Origin: Methanobacteriota archaeon
GTDB taxonomy: Archaea; Thermoplasmatota; Poseidoniia; Poseidoniales; Thalassarchaeaceae
Assembly: GCA_016845365.1 (NCBI GenBank)
Contig: JAERST010000024.1
Span: 1-64,000, forward strand
Direction: 5' to 3'
Length of the DNA: 64,000 nt
Each line of letters starts with the position of its first letter. The first letter of the stretch is position 1. Positions 58,197-64,000 of this stretch are shown here, piece by piece. The notes below the pieces were generated by a model. That model ran no database searches and was not told where the DNA came from. It saw nothing but the letters and a program-made list of their open reading frames with translations. The position numbers were made by a program, and so were the translations under genes.

Positions 58197-61100
58197 ATGC
58201 CAGAAATCGAGTATGTGGAGGATTCCTGGGACACCGAGCAATTGCTCGAATCTCTCTCACCCCCCGTGCGCAACTGGTTCAAGGACAAATTCCCGGACTT
58301 CACCGACCCGCAAAAACTCGCGATACCACGCATTCTGAAGGGCGAACATTTGCTTCTCTGCTCGCCTACAGGGTCTGGAAAGACCCTGACTGCCTTCCTA
58401 TCGATTATCGATGATTTGGTGCGGCGCTCGCTGGATGGGAGTTTGGATAAATCGGTGCAGTGCGTCTACATTTCACCGATCAAAGCACTGGCTAATGATA
58501 TTCAGAAGAATTTGATTGGACCGCTGACTGAGATCCGCGAGCGGTATTTGCCGAGTCGGGCGAAGGAGATTACCGTTGGTCTGAGGACCGGCGATACCAG
58601 TCAGAAGGAGCGCGAGCGGATGCTACGCAAGCCTCCGCACATTCTGATTACGACGCCAGAATCGCTGGGTTTGGCTCTGGCGTCGAAGCGGTTTAGGCCG
58701 TTGCTCAACGATATGCGTTGGATGATTATTGATGAGATGCACTCTCTGGTTCCTACGAAGCGAGGGACTCATCTTTCGCTGAGCTTGGCCTTGATGGATA
58801 GCGTGATTGATTCCGATGTTCAGAGGATTGGGATTTCGGCGACCATGGAGCCGTTGGAGGCGGTCGCCGAATTCTTGGTTGCCAGCGACTCGCGCGAAAG
58901 CGATGCTCAGCCACAACATGTTGCTATCGCTAAAGTCTCGGGATCGCGTAGACTCGACCTCGACATTATTCTCCCAACGCCTCGATTCTCCTCGCTGCCG
59001 GTTAAGGAGATCCTCGACCATAATGTCGACCGGATCAAGGAAATTGTCGAGGCACACACGACCACGCTTGTCTTCGTCAATACACGACAAATGACTGAGA
59101 CAGTCGTTCAGAAACTGAAGATTTTGGGTGCTGCGGGAGTCGAAGGCCACCACGGTTCGATGGACAAGGCCATTCGACTCGATGTTGAGCAGCGCTTGAA
59201 GAATGGACTACTGCGCTGCGTTGTATCATCCTCATCTCTCGAGATGGGTATCGATATCGGTTCTGTAGATTGTGTTGTTCAGGTCGGCAGTCCGGGTTCT
59301 ATCGCGACCGCCCTGCAAAGGATCGGTCGCGCCGGTCACCAAGTTGGAGGACTGCCGCGAGCGCGTTTCCTACCAACTTCGCCGCAAGACTTGCTCGAAG
59401 TCGTCGCTCTGCAAAATGGAATCCTTCGAGGCTCGATGGACCTTCTCAAATTCCCTCAAAACGCGCTCGATGTGCTGGCGCAATTCATGATTGGCCTGAC
59501 CATTATCCGAGAGTGGGACATAGACGAGGCGTACGAATTAGTGACCGCATCGTGGCCCTACCGAGCTCTGCCGTACGACGATTATATCGAAGTGCTCGAC
59601 CTTTTGGAGGAAGAACGCCGCGTCTGGGTCGATTGGGAAGAGAACAAATTCGGCAAGCGCGGCTACGCCCAGATGATTTATTACACCAATATCGGGACTA
59701 TCGCACCGGACAATAATTACCTCGTTTTCACTAGTGATGGTACCCTTGTTGGTCAACTTTCGAGTGGCTTCGTTGCGAGCCTCCGCAATGGTGATGTTTT
59801 CTTGCTCGGAGGCTCGACATACCGCGTTTCCAGCGTTCAAGGAACGCGTGTAAACGTGACTTCAGCTACAGGATACCGCCCAACGATTCCATCGTGGGCG
59901 GGCGAGGCGAATTCGCGCACCAATGAATTGAGTTACGAGGTACTCGATGTGCTGGAGCAAGCCTCGGTGATGGTCAGAATGGGGCGCGATGTGCGACCGC
60001 TTCTGACCGATGTTTACGGATTGAATAGGCCGGTCGCAAATGCTCTTGGGAATTATCTCGATGAGCATTGTGCAACCACCTTCCAAGTTCCGAGTCGAAA
60101 TCGTATCATGGTCGAACAGGTGACAACTTCTCCTCTGCCGACCTATATCGTCACCACTTGCCGAGGTCGGGCATTCAATCTCGCGCTCGGCTATCTCTTC
60201 GCAGGAATCGCCGTGCGCGATAATGTCCTCGTCAACGAAATCTCATTCGACGAAAATGGCTTCATGATCAAACTCAGCCACGAGGTAGAGATTTCGAAGA
60301 TTCCTGAACTCTTCCAAGATGATTCGAGTCGAGAAGTTCTCACCCGCTACATGCTCGACTCGCAACTCTTCGCCAAGAGATTCCGCGAGGTATCAAGCCG
60401 CAGTATGCTGAATCCTCGCCGCATCGGCGCCGACGAAGTCAGCCCGAAGCAATTCCAAAACCGCGCCGAGCAAATCCTCCGCGCTCATCGACAAATGGAG
60501 GATTCAGTGGTCATCCGCGAGGCGATGAACGAGATTATGAACTCCGATTTGGAGATGAATGAATTATCCGATTTCATCGCTCGAATGGATAGCGAGGATG
60601 TTCGAATCGTCCATCGCAAGGTGAAGATGCCTTCTCCTCTTGGAATGACACTATTCATGTCTTCATTCGAAGACTTGCTGAGTTTGAGGACTCGCGCCTA
60701 TCTGATCAAGGATATCGACCCAGAAATTCTGCGTCGACTGCTAGGCGCGCGCTCGCTGGCAACCGACTTAGATCGCGAGAGACTTGCCAAGTATTACCAA
60801 GACAAGGTCGCAGTCCCAGATTCTCCGATGGGCCTTTTGCGTCTGATGGACATGGGCGGAGGCTTGGAGAAAACGCTCACTCACCCCCTGTATTCCGAGA
60901 AACTTCGCAGCGTAGATTTCGAACAATTACGCACTTGGGTCCACGAATTGGCCGAACGAGGCCTCATCACAAAGGTACGCAATACCGGCCACCCACAAAT
61001 CGACGACAAATGGTTCTCCGAGCGCATGGCTGGCGTTCACGGAACGCTCGGTTGTCTTGCTGCGTCAGGCGCGGATGAAATGGATGACCTACGCGCTTTG

Positions 61101-63491
61101 TACACCGGCGGGCTGACATTTGAGATGGGTGAGGATTTCACCGCAGCCCAGCCCGCTACTTGGAAGCAGACTTCTCTCTCGGACCCGATGGATTGTCTAC
61201 GACTCAAACTCCTCGATATGCTCGGTTCAGAGGGTCCGCAAACCCTCGATAAGCTGGCCGACCGTCTACCATTCCCACGCGCCCAGGTCGAGTCGGTTCT
61301 GCAAGAACTCGAGATGCGCAATTTGGTCTCAATCGGATTCTTCACCCAAACCGACGATGGAGAATACATTCTGCGCGTCGATGAATATCGCATCACAGGA
61401 GGGCAGGTTGAGGTCGTCGATTACCGCACCTTGCAGACCCATATCCTCCACAAGTCATTCGCGCAGTACGACGAACCTGCCGACGCGATTCGCAACCTCA
61501 TCTTGGTCCAACGCCGCGACGAAATGCTCCATCGCGTCAAGGATTACCGCTTCCGCGATTGGAAGGATATCAAACACGACCCTGACGTCATTAACGGACG
61601 TTTGCTGCACAATCGCGTCGGATACACGATGGAGGACCAATTGCCTTTGGTTCTCGGTTTACGTGGTGAGCCTTGGATTGGTCCGCTGGAAGAGGAATTG
61701 CTCGATAAGATTCCCAAGGATGGCATGAGCCGAATGGAATTATTCGCCGATTATCCAAAAGGCAAGGATCATGTTCACATTCAGCGCTCTCTGAAGAGCG
61801 CACTGGCAAATCTTGAGCGACAACTCATCATCGGCAAGAAATACATCGATTTGCCAAATCGTAAGCGCTCGCTCGCTGTTTTCCACCGCATTCACGAGCG
61901 AGTCAAGCCAATGCCATTCGATGAGGCGGTAAAGACCCTGATCGAGCGTATCGGCCCTGTCCGCTTGCACACGCTACGATTCTTCGTATCTCGGCCGGTT
62001 GAGGAATTGGCCGAGACGCTACGCGACCTCGAGAACGAGGGACGAATCGTTCGAGTGGTCGCGCTACAGCCCGACCCAACCGACTATTATTCCAGCCACG
62101 AGGATGCGGAGAAATTGCTCTCACCGATGGCAGAAGACCGTACCATGCGCATCCTCTCGCAGTCGGACCCCTTCTGCTCACGCTTCATCCAAGAAGTCCG
62201 ACTGATGCTGAAACAGGGATGGTACCATCCCGTCTTCAAGGGAGTCGACCCGGTTGGTCGAATCCTCATGTTCGTCGTCAATGATTATCTCGAAATCAAA
62301 GACGTCAACATCCCGCATTCCTACCTCGACGAATTCAAAACGACCTTCGACGAGCTTCTGGAGAATTATCGAGATCGGCTCGTCGATGTATCGGTAATCC
62401 ACGCATTCAATGGCGTTCCAGTCCATGATTGCGATGAAAATGTCCAGCAGATTCTCGCGGACCTCGGCTTCGAATCGATGGGTGATGGAGAGCGATACAT
62501 CCGAGGCGGAGTCGTCGACCCAATGCCTCGAAAGAAGATTAATCGCATTCTCTTCCACCATCATTCTCTACATCAGAAAACCCGCTACGAGAATGAAACA
62601 ATGGCGCTCGAACACCTCGATGAATTGCGCGATGATTTCGCTCTACGCGGCCGCTGTGAAATGTTCCGCGTCGACCTCAAATCGATGGCGGCCGCGCACC
62701 GACTCCACCAAGGTACGAACCTCCGCGGACACCTCGTATGGGCCCGCATGCCACACTTCCAGCGATTGCTAACAATTCGTAATGTCCCAGCCCCGGAAGA
62801 AGACGAGGACATTCTGCAATTCTTCCGAGAACACCACGATCCAGCCATCTTCATGGAGCGTCATGCGATGCGCCGCGGCGAATTCAGAAAACTCATCTCG
62901 CCGCTGGTCAGAAGCGGTCACCTCGTACAGGATTACCGCGGCGGCTTCAAGACCGTCGAACCGCTTGACCGCTCAGACCTCTGGGAGGTCAAGCGAGATT
63001 ACCTACGCGACCTCGTGAAGGATTACCCAGTGATCACCCTCAAGCAAGTCGAGAGGTTAGCAGGTTCACCATTCTCAGCCGAAGAAATATCAGATGTTAT
63101 GCGAGAATTCGAAGAGGATGGCACACTCATCAAAGGATTCCTCGTCGACGATATGCACGATGTTTGCTGGGGCCGACACGACTTGATCGACGGTTCGGAC
63201 GCGATTTCTCGCTCGCGCGACCTCGTCGTCCCACCTTCTGACCCTCTAATCCACTACTACGGAAGCCTGCTGCGCGAGCGCTTCGGCTACGGTTCAGCCT
63301 ACCTTGTCTTCCACCGTGAGGAACCGGTTGCTGCATTCAAGGCCAACACGCGCGAGGGCGTGATTCACATCACTGATTTCGTCGGTGATTCGGACCTCGA
63401 GAAGGAAGCCCTGCGCGTGATGAAGGAATTCGCTTGGGAACACGATATGCCGCTGCGTGGGAAGTTGTACGAACGGCTACGAACGCGGTGA
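58197..63491 (+). CDS. lhr: Lhr-type superfamily 2 helicase (long form)
   Basis: A 1764-aa ATP-dependent helicase. The N-terminal part is the Lhr core: motif I CSPTGSGKTLTAF (about residues 52-64), Ia SPIKALANDIQ, motif II DEMH, motif III SATME, motif IV LVFVNTRQMTE, motif V VVSSSSLEMGIDIG and motif VI QRIGRAGHQ. The winged-helix and four-helix-bundle-like regions of the Lhr core follow to about residue 880. The remaining 880 or so residues resemble the extra C-terminal winged-helix array of bacterial long Lhr more than the roughly 900-residue archaeal Lhr. Lhr proteins unwind RNA:DNA and branched DNA and are linked to repair. It starts at ATG 58197 (GTG 58188 also in frame) and is single, converging with the archaeosortase gene. 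Confidence 0.92.
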   Translation: MPEIEYVEDSWDTEQLLESLSPPVRNWFKDKFPDFTDPQKLAIPRILKGEHLLLCSPTGSGKTLTAFLSIIDDLVRRSLDGSLDKSVQCVYISPIKALANDIQKNLIGPLTEIRERYLPSRAKEITVGLRTGDTSQKERERMLRKPPHILITTPESLGLALASKRFRPLLNDMRWMIIDEMHSLVPTKRGTHLSLSLALMDSVIDSDVQRIGISATMEPLEAVAEFLVASDSRESDAQPQHVAIAKVSGSRRLDLDIILPTPRFSSLPVKEILDHNVDRIKEIVEAHTTTLVFVNTRQMTETVVQKLKILGAAGVEGHHGSMDKAIRLDVEQRLKNGLLRCVVSSSSLEMGIDIGSVDCVVQVGSPGSIATALQRIGRAGHQVGGLPRARFLPTSPQDLLEVVALQNGILRGSMDLLKFPQNALDVLAQFMIGLTIIREWDIDEAYELVTASWPYRALPYDDYIEVLDLLEEERRVWVDWEENKFGKRGYAQMIYYTNIGTIAPDNNYLVFTSDGTLVGQLSSGFVASLRNGDVFLLGGSTYRVSSVQGTRVNVTSATGYRPTIPSWAGEANSRTNELSYEVLDVLEQASVMVRMGRDVRPLLTDVYGLNRPVANALGNYLDEHCATTFQVPSRNRIMVEQVTTSPLPTYIVTTCRGRAFNLALGYLFAGIAVRDNVLVNEISFDENGFMIKLSHEVEISKIPELFQDDSSREVLTRYMLDSQLFAKRFREVSSRSMLNPRRIGADEVSPKQFQNRAEQILRAHRQMEDSVVIREAMNEIMNSDLEMNELSDFIARMDSEDVRIVHRKVKMPSPLGMTLFMSSFEDLLSLRTRAYLIKDIDPEILRRLLGARSLATDLDRERLAKYYQDKVAVPDSPMGLLRLMDMGGGLEKTLTHPLYSEKLRSVDFEQLRTWVHELAERGLITKVRNTGHPQIDDKWFSERMAGVHGTLGCLAASGADEMDDLRALYTGGLTFEMGEDFTAAQPATWKQTSLSDPMDCLRLKLLDMLGSEGPQTLDKLADRLPFPRAQVESVLQELEMRNLVSIGFFTQTDDGEYILRVDEYRITGGQVEVVDYRTLQTHILHKSFAQYDEPADAIRNLILVQRRDEMLHRVKDYRFRDWKDIKHDPDVINGRLLHNRVGYTMEDQLPLVLGLRGEPWIGPLEEELLDKIPKDGMSRMELFADYPKGKDHVHIQRSLKSALANLERQLIIGKKYIDLPNRKRSLAVFHRIHERVKPMPFDEAVKTLIERIGPVRLHTLRFFVSRPVEELAETLRDLENEGRIVRVVALQPDPTDYYSSHEDAEKLLSPMAEDRTMRILSQSDPFCSRFIQEVRLMLKQGWYHPVFKGVDPVGRILMFVVNDYLEIKDVNIPHSYLDEFKTTFDELLENYRDRLVDVSVIHAFNGVPVHDCDENVQQILADLGFESMGDGERYIRGGVVDPMPRKKINRILFHHHSLHQKTRYENETMALEHLDELRDDFALRGRCEMFRVDLKSMAAAHRLHQGTNLRGHLVWARMPHFQRLLTIRNVPAPEEDEDILQFFREHHDPAIFMERHAMRRGEFRKLISPLVRSGHLVQDYRGGFKTVEPLDRSDLWEVKRDYLRDLVKDYPVITLKQVERLAGSPFSAEEISDVMREFEEDGTLIKGFLVDDMHDVCWGRHDLIDGSDAISRSRDLVVPPSDPLIHYYGSLLRERFGYGSAYLVFHREEPVAAFKANTREGVIHITDFVGDSDLEKEALRVMKEFAWEHDMPLRGKLYERLRTR

Positions 63492-63530
63492 AGCGGTCGG
63501 TCCAGTGCGCCTATGCGGTGAGCAGTCGCA

Positions 63531-64000
63531 TCAGTTCGACGAACTCGCAGAAGAGTCCGCCGAGGCATTTCCTCTGAGTTGGCGGGGAAGCAAGCGCAAG
63601 ATATTGCGATGAAGTTCAGGAAGCAGGTCGAAAAGAGCAATCGCCATCAAAAACATCGCGAAAAGACTCGCCACTTTTGCTGCATAACTATGGGCGAAAT
63701 CGAACATACTCAAGCCCATGAATTGCCATGTTTGGTAGGTGTCTGAAAGCCACACAATTCCTGCATTTCGGAATGTATTCAGGATGTGAATAGTCGGAAC
63801 AGAAATCAACAATCCGCGAAGGCGGCGATTCCAAGAAACGGTTTGCAGTGCAACGATTGCGCCGACGAAGATGATCATCGATTGGAGTCCTGAGCAACTG
63901 AGGATGAAGCCGATGTTGACCTCCTCTCCGGTCGCGTGGTACATCGGGATGAAGAAGCCACCATCGCCCAAGGGTTGGGTTAGCACCCACATATTGCCAT
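63531..64000 (-). CDS. Archaeosortase/exosortase-family membrane protein, 5' end cut off
   Basis: The minus frame is open to the window edge; 156 codons are visible. It has the three invariant residues of exosortase/archaeosortase transpeptidases at proper spacing within membrane segments: Cys in LSCSGLQSM, Arg in HILNTFRNAGIVW, and His in FDFAHSYAAK. The segments VGAIVALQTV, LLISVPTIHILN and KVASLFAMFLMAIALFDLL form helices. The enzyme family cuts C-terminal PGF/PEP-like sorting signals of exported proteins and attaches them to a lipid. A Ser-rich C-terminal tail (NASADSSASSSN) follows. The likely substrate in the window is the giant protein ending at 46025. Subfamily not assignable from the partial sequence. 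Confidence 0.85.
   Translation of the reverse strand, partial: GNMWVLTQPLGDGGFFIPMYHATGEEVNIGFILSCSGLQSMIIFVGAIVALQTVSWNRRLRGLLISVPTIHILNTFRNAGIVWLSDTYQTWQFMGLSMFDFAHSYAAKVASLFAMFLMAIALFDLLPELHRNILRLLPRQLRGNASADSSASSSN

Overview
The window is a 64 kb chromosomal segment of an archaeon, most likely a marine planktonic euryarchaeote of the Thermoplasmatota (Candidatus Poseidoniales / Marine Group II type). The domain-level evidence is strong: an archaeal RNase P RNA, aIF5A with a hypusine site, TrmY, SRP54, replication factor C large subunit with a PIP box, an archaeal-type glycyl-tRNA synthetase, AsnRS and an Lhr-type helicase. The order-level call is inference from the very large Ca2+-binding-repeat surface proteins, the large secreted protease and the fatty-acid/branched-chain oxidation genes.

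Layout. (1) 1-5551 is AT-richer. It holds a leftward set (thioredoxin-fold protein, VKOR, sugar-nucleotide epimerase cut by the window edge) and a divergent RND/HAE3-type exporter. (2) 5579-11151 is housekeeping: RNase P RNA (minus strand), rpiA, tRNA-Lys followed by a region littered with tRNA-Lys fragments, asnS, an alpha/beta hydrolase, an isovaleryl-CoA-dehydrogenase-like acyl-CoA dehydrogenase and tRNA-Gln. (3) 11240-46025 is dominated by exported proteins on the plus strand: a 2094-aa membrane-anchored subtilase, then (after a 3-hydroxyacyl-CoA dehydrogenase) three consecutive surface proteins of 1329, about 1631 and about 5850 aa. All three carry long arrays of thrombospondin-type-3-like Asp-rich Ca2+-binding repeats. 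The last also has Ig-like repeats, VCBS and cadherin-like repeats, and a C-terminal signal of the PGF-CTERM type. (4) 46215-64000 is again housekeeping: aIF5A, EamA transporter, surE; trmY-srp54 on the minus strand; an unknown membrane protein; trkA-trkH; rfcL and glyS on the minus strand; a full-length Lhr helicase; and, cut by the right edge, a minus-strand archaeosortase/exosortase-family protein.

How the parts may work together (inference). The VKOR plus CPHC thioredoxin pair is an extracytoplasmic disulfide-forming system. The giant surface protein has repeated CxxC pairs in its Ig-like modules that could be clients. The archaeosortase at the right edge is a candidate processing enzyme for the giant protein's C-terminal LPGF-hydrophobic-RR signal. 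The two smaller surface proteins are anchored by ordinary transmembrane helices with acidic cytoplasmic tails, one of them carrying six PPGF motifs.

Several transcription units appear leaderless: A/T-rich boxes lie about 25 nt before the start codon of the surface protein genes. Strong GC-rich hairpins follow two of them.
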